In this document: positions 24,558 through 33,451 of the stretch, piece by piece | Position numbering within the stretch: the stretch's first letter is position 1 | Layout: every line of letters starts with the position of its first letter | Origin: Devosia indica | Lineage (GTDB): Bacteria; Pseudomonadota; Alphaproteobacteria; Rhizobiales; Devosiaceae | Direction of reading: 5' to 3' | Assembly: GCF_003056405.1 (NCBI RefSeq) | Contig: NZ_PYVZ01000018.1 | Location: 1 to 64,000 of the forward strand | Length of the DNA stretch: 64,000 nucleotides | Translations under genes and position numbers: made by a program | The notes under the pieces: generated by a model | Told to the model about the DNA's origin: nothing | The model's database searches: none | Seen by the model: only the letters and a program-made list of their open reading frames with translations

Positions 24558-24821
24558 GTGTGCTGGAAAGCCGCGGTGCAATCGCTTTGTCATCAGCGCC
24601 CGCTCGCTCGAGTGATCGTGAGCGTCAAGCCGCCGCCTCAATCCTGATGACCGGCGGCAGTCGGTCGGTGACGACGGCAATCAACGCATGGTCTGCAAGC
24701 ATCGGCTGTTTTGTTGGCGACACGTCTCCGGGGCCCGGATCGCCGCGTGCGCCCGATCGGTTCTTCATATTCATCCCTCACTAACCTTCTGCCCCTTCGC
24801 CAAAGCGCCAGCATTTACTTC
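24558..24821. other. Non-coding stretch before the efflux regulator
   Basis: No gene, RNA or clear terminator is seen. It contains weak short inverted repeats only. The operator that follows at 24822 is listed separately. Confidence 0.5.
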
Positions 24822-24848
24822 GTTCAGTTCATTCAGTATGAATTGAAC
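24822..24848. promoter_or_regulatory. Inverted-repeat operator before the MarR/GbsR-like regulator
   Basis: GTTCAGTTCAT, five bases, ATGAATTGAAC: arms match at ten of eleven positions. It ends 18 bases before the regulator's start, so autorepression of the regulator-efflux operon is likely. Confidence 0.65.
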
Positions 24849-24866
24849 GATAAGGTGAGGTGCAGC

Positions 24867-25334
24867 TTGAGCGCGACGACGCGGTTTATCGAGGAAATGG
24901 GGCTGATTGCCCAGGAGCGGGGGGAATCGCGGATTTCCGGCCGTCTGATCGGCTTGATGGTGGTCGAGGGGCAGGAACTCAACCTGGTGCAGATCAGCGA
25001 GAAGCTATCGATCAGCCGGGCGAGCGCGAGCACGAACGCGCGCGACCTGGCGCGCAAGGGCATTCTCAAGCTGCGCACCCATGCCGGGGACCGGCAGGAT
25101 TATTACCAACTTGTCAGCCTTAGCGAGATCGATGTGGTGGGCGACCTTGCCGCGCAATTCGAGCGACAGGCGCAAACAATCAAAAACTGTGTCGAGGACA
25201 TGCAGGCCGAGGACGCTGAGGCGGCCCGGCGCGCGGCGGTGGTCCAGAGCTTTCTGGCGCAGTCTGCCGAAATCCTGACCCATTGGGTGACGACGCTCCG
25301 TGCTGCGGACGAGCATAAGAAGGACGAGAAATGA
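24867..25334 (+). CDS. MarR/GbsR-like transcriptional regulator of the efflux operon
   Basis: 155 residues from TTG 24867, chosen for GAGG six bases upstream; GTG 24855 is an alternative and the frame stays open to 24711. A winged helix-turn-helix spans about 30-85 (LMVVEGQELNLVQISEKLSI, RASASTNARDLARKGIL, THAGDRQDYYQL), the layout of GbsR/MarR proteins; a helical dimerisation tail follows. Its stop overlaps the adaptor start as ATGA, so it most likely controls the RND pump from the inverted repeat upstream and senses a pump substrate. Confidence 0.82.
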   Translation: MSATTRFIEEMGLIAQERGESRISGRLIGLMVVEGQELNLVQISEKLSISRASASTNARDLARKGILKLRTHAGDRQDYYQLVSLSEIDVVGDLAAQFERQAQTIKNCVEDMQAEDAEAARRAAVVQSFLAQSAEILTHWVTTLRAADEHKKDEK

Positions 25335-26527
25335 CCGACGCGCTGACCAAGCCCGAATGGGCGCAGAGCCGCCGCGAAAAGGAAAACGCGGCGCGCGTGG
25401 CACAGGGTCTCAAGCCCAAGCGCCGGATCATGCCCTGGATCATCCTGGCGGTGATCGTTGCCGGGGTGGTGGGTTTTGTGGTGCTGCGGCCGGCCGAGGC
25501 GCCGGTGACCGAAATGACCGAAACCGGCCCAGTGGTCATGCAGGTCCGGCAGTCCGAAACCACGACGATAGCGCCCGAGACCCTTCGCGAAACGGTGAAG
25601 GTGACCGGGACACTGGTGCCGGCGCGTCAGTCCGACGTGGCCTCGCAGGCCTCGGGCAGGGTTATGGCGGTCATGGTGCGGCCGGGCGAAGCGGTCAGCG
25701 AGGGCGATGTGCTGGCGCAGATCGACCGGGCGCCGCTTGAGTTGCAGCTCAACCAGCAACGCGCCACCGCCAATGCAACCCGGGCCCAGCTCAATTCATC
25801 CGAGCAGAGCCTGACGCGGACCGAGGAGCTGGCGCGGCAGGGGCTGGCCAGTCCTTCGACACTGGATCAGGCGCGGTCTTCGACCGAAGCGCTGCGCGCC
25901 AATCTGGCGGCGCTGGAAAGTGCTGTGGAGTCGGCGGAACTGGCCCTGAGCAACGCGACGGTCAAGTCGCCGCTTGACGGCGTGGTTTCCTCGCGCTCGG
26001 TGGATACGGGCCAGACGGTTTCGGCCGGCACGCCGCTGTTCACCATCGTCAATCTTGATGAAATGGAGTTCGATGCGACGGCCTCGGTTACGTCGAGCGC
26101 CCGTGTCGCGCCTGGCCAGCAGGTGGCCATCGATGTCACCGGGCTCGACGGCCAGAGCTTTGAGGGCACAGTAACGCGGGTCAATCCGGTTTCGCTCAGC
26201 GGTACACGCACGGTGCCGATCTATGTCGAGCTCAGCAATGAAGGCGGCCAATTGCGCGGCGGCATGTTTGCCACAGGGCACATTACGGTCGAGCAGGCAG
26301 AGGAGGCTATTGCCGTGCCTGCTGCGGCTTTGCGCGAAGATGCGGAGGGACCGTTTGTGCTCAAGCTGGTGGATGGCACGCTGGAGCGCCAGGAGATCGA
26401 AGTGGTGCGCGAATGGGAGCGTGGCCGGCTGATCGAAGTGACGGGTCTCAACACTGGTGACGTGATCGTTTCGGCACCATTATCCGAGCTTGAGGCCGGA
26501 AACGCCTACACACTCGTGGAAGGGTAA
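25331..26527 (+). CDS. RND efflux periplasmic adaptor (membrane fusion protein)
   Basis: 398 residues. A cytoplasmic basic N-terminus precedes one membrane anchor (about 36-54, IMPWIILAVIVAGVVGFVVL). Then come the biotinyl-lipoyl half ARQSDVASQASGRVMAVMVR, a coiled-coil hairpin (about 140-205), the second half NATVKSPLDGVVSSRSVDTG and the beta-barrel. It links the inner-membrane pump to an outer-membrane channel. No TolC-like gene lies nearby, so a shared channel is probable. It overlaps the regulator by four bases and lies three bases from the pump gene. Confidence 0.9.
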   Translation: MTDALTKPEWAQSRREKENAARVAQGLKPKRRIMPWIILAVIVAGVVGFVVLRPAEAPVTEMTETGPVVMQVRQSETTTIAPETLRETVKVTGTLVPARQSDVASQASGRVMAVMVRPGEAVSEGDVLAQIDRAPLELQLNQQRATANATRAQLNSSEQSLTRTEELARQGLASPSTLDQARSSTEALRANLAALESAVESAELALSNATVKSPLDGVVSSRSVDTGQTVSAGTPLFTIVNLDEMEFDATASVTSSARVAPGQQVAIDVTGLDGQSFEGTVTRVNPVSLSGTRTVPIYVELSNEGGQLRGGMFATGHITVEQAEEAIAVPAAALREDAEGPFVLKLVDGTLERQEIEVVREWERGRLIEVTGLNTGDVIVSAPLSELEAGNAYTLVEG

Positions 26528-26530
26528 GCC

Positions 26531-29500
26531 ATGTTTCTGACCCGCATCAGCGTCAATCATCCCGTGTTTGCGACCATGATCATGGTCGCAATCATGGTGT
26601 TCGGTGTCTATTCCTATCAGCGCCTGCCGATCGAGCAATTGCCCGATATCGACTTTCCGGTCGTGGCCGTCGTCGTCAGCTATCCCGGCGCGTCTCCGGA
26701 GGCGGTCGAGGCCGATGTGATCGAACCCATCGAGGATGCGGTCAATACGATCGCCGGGCTGGACACCATCCAGTCCACTGCACAGGCCGGTCAGGCCATG
26801 GTGCTGATGATCTTCAATCTCGAAGCGGATTCGCAGCAAAAGGCGCTCGACGTTCGCGACAAGATCGACCCGATCAAGGCCTTGCTTCCCGATGGGGCGG
26901 GGGATCCGCGCGTATTGCGCTTTGATCCGAGTGCTTTGCCGGTGCTCTCGCTGGCTGTCAGCTCGGATACATTGTCGGATCGGGACCTGACGGCATTGAC
27001 CGAAGATGTCATTGCCCGCCGCATTTCCAATATTGACGGCGTGGGCAGCGCGACCGTGGTCGGTGGCGTGCCGCGCCAGCTCAATATCGAGATCGACCCG
27101 GACCGGCTGGCCGCGTTCAATATCAGCCCGGGCTCCGTGGTGTCGGCGCTGCAGGCAGCCAATAAGGACCTGGCGGCCGGCTCGATTACCCAGGACAGCA
27201 TCGTCCAGTCGATCCAGGTGCTGGGTCGGCTCGAAGACGAACAGGATTTCTATGAGGTTACCGTGGGCAACCAGGGCGGCCAGCCGGTGACGCTGCGCGA
27301 CGTGGCTACCATTGTCGATGGGACCGGCGAGGCATCCAGCCTGGCCATTCTCAATGGCCAGCGGGCGCTGGCGGTGGATATTCTCAAGACCCAGGGCGCC
27401 AACACCGTCGGCGTTGCCGAGGAGATCCGCCACACCATTGAAGATCTTCTCGAGAGTGAACTGCCCGATGGGGTCAATATCGAGGTCGTGGTCGACAATG
27501 CCGAGCCGGTGGAAAATTCCTTCCACGCGGTTCAGAACATGCTGATCGAAGGCGCGATCCTGGCCGTCGTCATCGTGTTCCTGTTCCTCAATTCCTGGCG
27601 GTCCACGGTCATCACTGGGCTGACCCTGCCGATCTCGATCATCGGCACGATGATCGCGCTCAATTTTCTCGGCTTCACGCTCAACATGATGACCCTGCTG
27701 GCGCTGTCGCTGGCGGTGGGTATCTTGATCGACGATGCCATTGTGGTGCGCGAGAACATCACCCGGCACCTGCATATGGGCAAATCGCACAGGCAGGCGG
27801 CGTTTGACGGCACCAATGAAATCGGCCTGGCAGTGATGGCCACCACCTTGTCCATCGTGGCGGTGTTCCTGCCCGTCGCCTTCATGGACGGGATCATGGG
27901 GCGCTTCTTCCTGCAGTTCGGTGTCACCGTTTCGGTGGCCGTGCTGATCTCGCTGTTCGTGGCCTTCACGCTCGACCCGATGATGTCGAGTGTGTGGTAT
28001 GATCCGGCGGCCAATCCCAATGCCAAACGCGGGCCGATCGGCCGTGCGGTGCATCAGTTCGACCGGCTCTTCACCTGGTTCACCCAGGGCTATCGTCACC
28101 TGATCCGCTGGGGGCTGAAGTTCCGCAAGTCGGTGCTGCTGATTGCGCTGATGTCCTTTGTTGGCACCTTCTTCCTGTTTCCGCAGGTGGGTGTGGAGTT
28201 CATTCCGGTGACGGACAATGGCAATTTCACCATTTCGGTGGAAACGCCGTCCGGCTCCTCCAAGGAGGCGACGGCGGCCAAGCTCTACCAGGCCGAAACG
28301 GTCATCAACAGCTTCCCCGAGGTCGAAACGATCTATTCCACCATTGGTGGCGGGGTGGCTGCTGCCGGGGCCAATTCGGGCACGATGACGGTGACGCTGG
28401 TCGACAAGGCGCTGCGCGACATCACACCGGTCGAGCTGATGCCGCGGGTCCGCGCGGCGCTGGAGGCGGTGCCAGGCGCCACCTTCCAGGTGTCGGCGGC
28501 CTCCGGCATGGGCGGGAGTTCGGCGCCGGTCTCGGTGACACTTTACGGCGACAGCTTTGAAGTGCTTGGCCGGCTGGGCGACGAGCTCGAAGCCAGGATG
28601 GCCGAGATACCGGGCCTGATTGATATATCATCAAGCCTGGATGAAGCGCAGGCGGTTGTCGGCATTCGTATCAATCGCGACCTGGCCGACGATCTCGGCG
28701 TGTCCATGGGCCAGATTGCAGCCACGCTCGGGCCGCTGATTGCAGGCGAGGATGTTGCCGACTGGACGGCCCAGAACGGTCAGGTCTATTCGGTCGTGGT
28801 GCGCCTGCCCGAATCCCTGCGCAACGATGCGACTTCGCTGGCAAACCTGCCCATCGCTCAATCCGGCGCCACTGGCTCAAACCAGATGGTGACGCTTGGC
28901 CAGGTCGCAGATGTGGTGGAAAGCGTCGGTCCAGCCACCATCAACCGCCAGGATCTGCAGCGTGGCGTGACCGTCGAAGCCCATCTCGAAGGGGTGGAAC
29001 TGGGGACCGTAACGCCGCAATTGCAGGCGGCCGTGGCGGCGTTGACGCTGCCCACAGGCTACCGCACCTCGTTTGGCGGCGACGTCGAACAGATTGCCGA
29101 GACCATGGGCGCAGTTGGTTCGGCCCTGCTGCTGGCGGTGATCTTTATCTACCTGGTGCTGGCCAGCCAGTTCGGCAGCTTCCTGCAACCGATTGCCATC
29201 ATGGGCTCGCTGCCGCTGGCCCTGATCGGGGTGATGGTGGGGCTGCTGGTTGGCGGGTCGACGCTCAACATGTTCTCGGCCATCGGGTTCATCATGCTGA
29301 TGGGTCTGGTGGTGAAGAACGCCATCCTGCTGGTCGACAACGCCAATCAGCACGTCAAGGAGGGCTGGAACCTCTATGAGGCGCTGGTGGAAGCGGGCTC
29401 GACGCGGTTCCGGCCGATCATCATGACGACGCTGGCGATGATCTTCGGCATGTTGCCGCTGGCCCTCAACCTGCATGGCGGCAGCGGCGAAAATGCTCCG

Positions 29501-29659
29501 ATGGCCCATGCTGTGATCGGCGGGTTGATCAGTTCGACCGCCCTGACGCTGCTCGTGGTGCCGGTGTTGCTGACCTATATCGACCAGTTCAGCCGCTTCA
29601 TCGGCCGCTTCCTGCCCAAGGCGCCGGATGATGGCGAACATGCGCAAGTGCCAATGTAA
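26531..29659 (+). CDS. RND-family multidrug efflux pump (AcrB/HAE-1 class)
   Basis: 1042 residues, full length. The N-terminus FLTRISVNHPVFATMIMVAI is the first of 12 membrane segments. Two large periplasmic loops (about 35-335 and 560-870) are present. LAVGILIDDAIVVRENITRH near 400 carries the proton-relay Asp pair, and VVKNAILLVDNANQHV near 935 the matching second-half motif. It exports hydrophobic or amphipathic compounds driven by the proton gradient, together with the adaptor encoded just upstream. A strong terminator follows. Specificity is not predictable. Confidence 0.93.
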   Translation: MFLTRISVNHPVFATMIMVAIMVFGVYSYQRLPIEQLPDIDFPVVAVVVSYPGASPEAVEADVIEPIEDAVNTIAGLDTIQSTAQAGQAMVLMIFNLEADSQQKALDVRDKIDPIKALLPDGAGDPRVLRFDPSALPVLSLAVSSDTLSDRDLTALTEDVIARRISNIDGVGSATVVGGVPRQLNIEIDPDRLAAFNISPGSVVSALQAANKDLAAGSITQDSIVQSIQVLGRLEDEQDFYEVTVGNQGGQPVTLRDVATIVDGTGEASSLAILNGQRALAVDILKTQGANTVGVAEEIRHTIEDLLESELPDGVNIEVVVDNAEPVENSFHAVQNMLIEGAILAVVIVFLFLNSWRSTVITGLTLPISIIGTMIALNFLGFTLNMMTLLALSLAVGILIDDAIVVRENITRHLHMGKSHRQAAFDGTNEIGLAVMATTLSIVAVFLPVAFMDGIMGRFFLQFGVTVSVAVLISLFVAFTLDPMMSSVWYDPAANPNAKRGPIGRAVHQFDRLFTWFTQGYRHLIRWGLKFRKSVLLIALMSFVGTFFLFPQVGVEFIPVTDNGNFTISVETPSGSSKEATAAKLYQAETVINSFPEVETIYSTIGGGVAAAGANSGTMTVTLVDKALRDITPVELMPRVRAALEAVPGATFQVSAASGMGGSSAPVSVTLYGDSFEVLGRLGDELEARMAEIPGLIDISSSLDEAQAVVGIRINRDLADDLGVSMGQIAATLGPLIAGEDVADWTAQNGQVYSVVVRLPESLRNDATSLANLPIAQSGATGSNQMVTLGQVADVVESVGPATINRQDLQRGVTVEAHLEGVELGTVTPQLQAAVAALTLPTGYRTSFGGDVEQIAETMGAVGSALLLAVIFIYLVLASQFGSFLQPIAIMGSLPLALIGVMVGLLVGGSTLNMFSAIGFIMLMGLVVKNAILLVDNANQHVKEGWNLYEALVEAGSTRFRPIIMTTLAMIFGMLPLALNLHGGSGENAPMAHAVIGGLISSTALTLLVVPVLLTYIDQFSRFIGRFLPKAPDDGEHAQVPM

Positions 29660-29667
29660 GACGACAG

Positions 29668-29698
29668 GCGCCCGGCCCGGTGCCGGGCGCTTGCTTTT
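29668..29698 (+). terminator. Rho-independent terminator of the RND operon
   Basis: GCGCCCGGC (29668-29676), loop CCGGT, GCCGGGCGC (29682-29690), then TTGCTTTT. Perfect 9-bp stem nine bases after the stop. Confidence 0.85.
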
Positions 29699-29878
29699 GG
29701 CGGGGGAGCAGCGTATCCGGTCAGGAGGTCTGCAGTTCACCGAGGCGTCGCCGTCCCGACAAGGGAAGCTAAACCTGCCTGATCTCGATCTTCGACTCGC
29801 ACTTTCCTCGTGCCCGTCGCAAGCCGGCGACCACCGACACTGCCCTTCAGGCAGCTCTGGGCACGCTGAGGATGCGCC

Positions 29879-30400
29879 ATGTCGAGACAGATTCAATCCC
29901 TGACCATTCCCGATCTATCGGCCTTCGCCAAATCGCTGCGGACCCAGCTTGCCGGTGCCGATGACACGCCCAGCCACGTCGAAATGCTGACCATGCTGGC
30001 GCGGGCCGCGGGGTTCCGCAACTACCAGCATTTCAAGGCGGCCAGTGCGGAGCGGCCACCGGCCGAACCCGTGGATTTGACGCTGGTGGAGAAAGTGTCC
30101 CGGCACTTCGATGCCCAGGGCGTGCTGATGCGCTGGCCGTCGCGGAACAGCCTGCAGCCGCTATGCCTATGGGCACTTTGGGCCAGGATGGAGCCGGGGC
30201 GGGATTATGCCGACCGGGAAAATACCGAATTGCTCAATGGTCTGGCCAGTTTTGGCGACCATGCCCTGTTGCGGCGTGCGCTGGTGGATATGGGCTATGT
30301 CGCGCGGACGCGCGACGGGCGCACCTATCGGCGCATAGAACAGAAGCCGCCCGCGGAACTGTCCGCATTGCTGCGGCGCATCACGCCCATCCAAGGCTAG
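29879..30400 (+). CDS. DUF2087 domain-containing protein
   Basis: 173 residues. The C-terminal half (about 68-155) looks like DUF2087: VSRHFDAQGVLMRWPSRNSL, LWALWARMEPGRDYADREN, then DHALLRRALVDMGYVARTRD and TYRRIEQ, a small winged-helix-like unit also found fused to GNAT or MarR-type regulators. The N-terminal half has FAKSLRTQLAGADDTPSHVE and ARAAGFRNYQHFKA, resembling glyoxalase-superfamily-like or DUF-type regulatory caps. It could be a DNA-binding or RNA-associated regulator; function unknown. Its stop shares the four bases CTAG with the stop of the convergent small gene. Confidence 0.6.
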   Translation: MSRQIQSLTIPDLSAFAKSLRTQLAGADDTPSHVEMLTMLARAAGFRNYQHFKAASAERPPAEPVDLTLVEKVSRHFDAQGVLMRWPSRNSLQPLCLWALWARMEPGRDYADRENTELLNGLASFGDHALLRRALVDMGYVARTRDGRTYRRIEQKPPAELSALLRRITPIQG

Positions 30401-30615
30401 ACGCGTTTGGAAATACGCTGCATGGCAACCTTGGAGACAAGGTTCCCAATCGCCACCGCCTGGTTCTGCTGGATTGCCGCGAGGCTATTGGCGAGGGCGG
30501 CCTGCTTCTGCGCCATGGCCAAAGCCTCCGCCCTGCGGCCACGCTGATACTGCAGCCGCTCGTAGGATGAGAGCTCATACATGTTGAAGCGCGTAATCTT
30601 GCCTGAATAGCTCAT
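30397..30615 (-). CDS. Small conserved protein, 72 residues (paralogue A)
   Basis: No domain is recognised. It aligns with the 73-residue protein at 30731-30952 over 67 positions with about 41 identities, including YERxQYQR and the C-terminal AMQRISK. It is basic, helical and glutamine-rich (ALANSLAAIQQNQAVAIGNL), with no signal peptide or membrane segment. The strong conservation between copies argues for a real protein. I know of no assigned function. Confidence 0.72.
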   Translation of the reverse strand: MSYSGKITRFNMYELSSYERLQYQRGRRAEALAMAQKQAALANSLAAIQQNQAVAIGNLVSKVAMQRISKRV

Positions 30616-30730
30616 GGCGCAAGCCTGAACCTTGGCGCTTTACGGCAAGTAAATTTGTTCGGTCTGTTTTGTGGCGGCTGCGCAGTGCTTCGCTAGACCA
30701 AACAGGTTTTCAAGTAAATCAGTCAGATAT

Positions 30731-30952
30731 TCAGGCGGTCTTGGAGATGCGCTGCATGGCCATCTTGGAAAACAGATTGCCGGTTTCCACTGCGCTATTG
30801 CTCTGAATCGAGGCGAAGCTATTCGCCATGCTGGCATTTCTCTGGGTGATCTCGGCGGCAGCGGCCCGGCGCTCGCGCTGATACTGTATCCGCTCATAAG
30901 GGGAGAGCTGATGCATGTTGTAGCGGTTGATCTTGGTGCTGCCGTACGCCAT
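30731..30952 (-). CDS. Small conserved protein, 73 residues (paralogue B)
   Basis: Paralogue of the protein encoded 115 bp further left. It shares the KIxRxNM start, LSxYERIQYQRERR, ANSxAxIQ and SKMAMQRISK. The C-terminal motif is the most conserved block and may bind a partner. It is predicted cytoplasmic and largely helical. The two genes form a tandem duplication old enough for nearly 40 percent divergence, each with its own intergenic space. Confidence 0.72.
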   Translation of the reverse strand: MAYGSTKINRYNMHQLSPYERIQYQRERRAAAAEITQRNASMANSFASIQSNSAVETGNLFSKMAMQRISKTA

Positions 30953-31013
30953 GCATCAAGCTTCGCCGATTATGGTTAATCGGGCGTTAAATGGTTAGCG
31001 ACTGGTAAAGGCG

Positions 31014-31625
31014 TCAGTGCTGGGTCACCACGAGGCCGGCGGCGCCAGCCATCATGGCGCCGGCGGTCTTGTTGAGGCGGCCAAGGGCTTTTTCGCTGCG
31101 GAACATGTCACGCGCGGCGGAGGCCAGCCAGGCATAGCCGCAGCCGATCAACAGCAGCACGACCACAACGATCGCCGTCAACTCGATGAAGGCCAGCGGG
31201 GTCATCTCGCCCAGCGGCACGACTGTAGGCAGGATCGCCAGATAGAAGACAATGGTCTTGGGATTGCCCATGGTCAGCGAAAATCCGGCCAGGAATGTCT
31301 TCCAGCGGCCTTCGTTCTTAGGTTTCATCTGTTCGGAGCCGGGGCGGGCAGTCCAGAATTTATAGGCGATATAGAGCAGGTAGGCGGCGCCGGCCCAGCG
31401 CACGATGGTGAAGACCGGGCCGAACCAGGTGGCGATGGCGGCCAGGCCAAAAACGGCAAAGAAGAAATAGACCAAATCGCCGGCCAGAATGCCCAGCACC
31501 ATGGGGAAGGCGCCCTTGAAGCCGCCGCCAAGGGCGCGGGCGACGACAGCCGCAACGCCGGGCCCCGGCACCAGAACGGCGATGGCATAGGCGATGGTGA
31601 AGGCGGAAAGGGTAAACAGGTCCAT
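31014..31625 (-). CDS. LysE/RhtB-family amino-acid exporter
   Basis: 203 residues from ATG 31625 (a TTG at 31640 would add five). LTLSAFTIAYAIAVLVPGPG-type start: the VPGPGVAAVVARALGGG motif near 22 marks the LysE/RhtB family, then about six membrane segments, with GFSLTMGNPKTIVFYLAILP near 115 as second signature. It exports amino acids or related small molecules across the inner membrane. No LysG-type regulator lies beside it. Confidence 0.88.
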   Translation of the reverse strand: MDLFTLSAFTIAYAIAVLVPGPGVAAVVARALGGGFKGAFPMVLGILAGDLVYFFFAVFGLAAIATWFGPVFTIVRWAGAAYLLYIAYKFWTARPGSEQMKPKNEGRWKTFLAGFSLTMGNPKTIVFYLAILPTVVPLGEMTPLAFIELTAIVVVVLLLIGCGYAWLASAARDMFRSEKALGRLNKTAGAMMAGAAGLVVTQH

Positions 31626-31690
31626 GGCGGCATCCGGCAATATGTGGTGGCGGACACTAGCCCCGCGTCAGCCATTTGGCCAGCAGGAGG

Positions 31691-31728
31691 TTGACGCAGC
31701 CGCTGGCTCGATTAAGTAAGAGCCAGCG
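31691..31728. promoter_or_regulatory. Palindrome and possible promoter upstream of the ABC-F gene
   Basis: CGCTGGCTC (31701-31709), ten bases, GAGCCAGCG (31720-31728): perfect arms. TTGACG at 31691-31696 could be a -35, but the -10 is poor. The element may be an operator for an unknown regulator or part of a leader structure. A 33-codon frame starting at 31751 overlaps the ABC-F start in another frame. Confidence 0.45.
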
Positions 31729-31808
31729 CAACTCGACCGGACGGTTCCCAATGGATCGCATCCTCACAGCAACGCCCATCTGCCTTGCCCCTGAGGATAT
31801 GACGAACC

Positions 31809-33386
31809 ATGCCTTCCGTGACGCTTTCTCAACTGACCTATTCCGGCCCTGACGGCCGGCCGCTTTTCTCCAATCTCGATCTCAGCTTTGGCACCGGTCG
31901 CACCGGGCTAGTCGGCCGCAATGGCGTGGGCAAGACCACGCTGCTGCGCCTGATAACCGGCGAGCTGACACCGGGTTCCGGGACCATCAATCTGGTTGGC
32001 CGGATTGGTGTGTTGCGCCAGTCCGTGCAGCCTGGGCCCGATGAAACCATTGCCGATCTGTTTGGCGTTCGGGCCGGGCTGGATCTGCTCGCACGCGCCA
32101 TGGCGGGAGCAGCCGATGCCGATGAATTGGCAGAGGCCGACTGGACGCTTGAGGCGCGACTGGCCGAGGCACTCGATGCACTTGCGCTGGAAGTCGGACC
32201 TGACACTTTGCTCTGGACGCTTTCCGGCGGCCAGCGCACTCGAGCGGCGCTGGCGGCTCTGGTCTTCGATGCGCCCGATCTGATCCTGCTCGACGAGCCG
32301 ACCAATAATCTGGACGCCGATGGCCGCGCAGCCGTCGCCGACATGCTGGCGCAATGGCGGGGTGCCGCCATCGTCATCAGTCATGACCGCGATCTGCTAG
32401 ACCGTATGGATGCCATCGTCGAGCTGACCAGTCTCGGCGCTACCACCTATGGGGGCAATTTCAGCCATTACCGGGAGCGGAAGGCCTCGGAGCTCGCGGC
32501 GGTCCAGCGTGACCTCAGCGTTGCCGAGCGCCAGGTGCGCGATGCAGCGCGGGCGGCGCAGGACGCGCGCGAACGTCAGGCCCGGCGCGATGCCGGCGGC
32601 CGCAAGAAGGCGGCCAAGGGCGACATGCCCAAGATCCTGCTCGGTGGCATGAAGCGGCGCGCCGAAGCGACCGCCGGCGGGCTGGATCGTCTGGCCGAGA
32701 AGCAGGCAGATGCGGCACAGATCCAAGCGGCCGAGGCCCGCTCAAAAATCGAGGTGCTGTCGCCCTTTGCGGTGAAGCTGGCGCCAAGCCGACTGCCGGC
32801 GGGAAAGGTGGTTCTGCGCGCCAGCGACCTGACAGGCGGCTATGACCCGGAAGCGCCGATCATCAAAAATGCCAGTCTTGAAATGATCGGCCCAGAGCGC
32901 GTTGCCATCACCGGTCCGAACGGGTCGGGCAAGACCACATTGCTCAAGCTGCTGACCGGCGCCTTGCAGCCGCGTGGCGGGAATGTGCATATTGGCGGGC
33001 CAATGGCCCTGCTGGACCAGCAGGTCGGGCTGCTGGAGCGGCGCGACACCGTCCTGGCCAATTTCCAGCGACTCAATCCGGACAGCACAGTCAATGATTG
33101 CCGCTCGGTGCTGGCCGCGTTCAAGTTCCGCAATGACGCGGCCCTGCAGAGCGTTGGCACGCTGAGCGGTGGGGAAATGCTGCGCGCGGGCCTGGCCTGT
33201 GTGCTGGGTGGGAAGACCCCGCCCATGCTGGTGGTGCTGGATGAGCCGACCAACCACCTCGACATCGAGGCGATCGAGATCGTGGAGGCCGGGCTTCGCG
33301 CCTATGATGGCGCGCTGCTGGTGATCAGCCACGACCGCTCATTTCTGGAAAATATCGGGGTGACCCGCGAGTTTGCGCTGGTCTAG
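31809..33386 (+). CDS. ABC-F family ATPase (ribosome-associated, Uup/EttA-like)
   Basis: 525 residues with two fused ABC domains and no membrane segments. First: Walker A GRNGVGKTTLL near 37, LSGGQRTRAALAALV, LILLDEPTNNLDADG. Second: GPNGSGKTTLLKLL near 373, LSGGEMLRAGLACVLG, MLVVLDEPTNHLDIEAIEI. The linker (about 215-310) is charged and helical (YRERKASELAAVQRD), the P-site-interaction motif region. Such proteins rescue or modulate ribosomes, and some give antibiotic resistance. It sits alone, upstream of a bidirectional terminator. Confidence 0.9.
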   Translation: MPSVTLSQLTYSGPDGRPLFSNLDLSFGTGRTGLVGRNGVGKTTLLRLITGELTPGSGTINLVGRIGVLRQSVQPGPDETIADLFGVRAGLDLLARAMAGAADADELAEADWTLEARLAEALDALALEVGPDTLLWTLSGGQRTRAALAALVFDAPDLILLDEPTNNLDADGRAAVADMLAQWRGAAIVISHDRDLLDRMDAIVELTSLGATTYGGNFSHYRERKASELAAVQRDLSVAERQVRDAARAAQDARERQARRDAGGRKKAAKGDMPKILLGGMKRRAEATAGGLDRLAEKQADAAQIQAAEARSKIEVLSPFAVKLAPSRLPAGKVVLRASDLTGGYDPEAPIIKNASLEMIGPERVAITGPNGSGKTTLLKLLTGALQPRGGNVHIGGPMALLDQQVGLLERRDTVLANFQRLNPDSTVNDCRSVLAAFKFRNDAALQSVGTLSGGEMLRAGLACVLGGKTPPMLVVLDEPTNHLDIEAIEIVEAGLRAYDGALLVISHDRSFLENIGVTREFALV

Positions 33387-33399
33387 ATGCGCACGCGGA

Positions 33400-33432
33400 A
33401 ACGGGCCCTGCCATATCGCAGCAGGACCCGTT
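33400..33432. terminator. Bidirectional terminator between ABC-F and fasciclin genes
   Basis: AACGGGCCCTGC (33400-33411), 9-base loop, GCAGGACCCGTT (33421-33432): a 12-base stem with one C-A mismatch between two convergent genes. It has short T-richness on the plus side only. Confidence 0.7.
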
Positions 33433-33451
33433 CTCGCGCCGGGAGGAAGGA

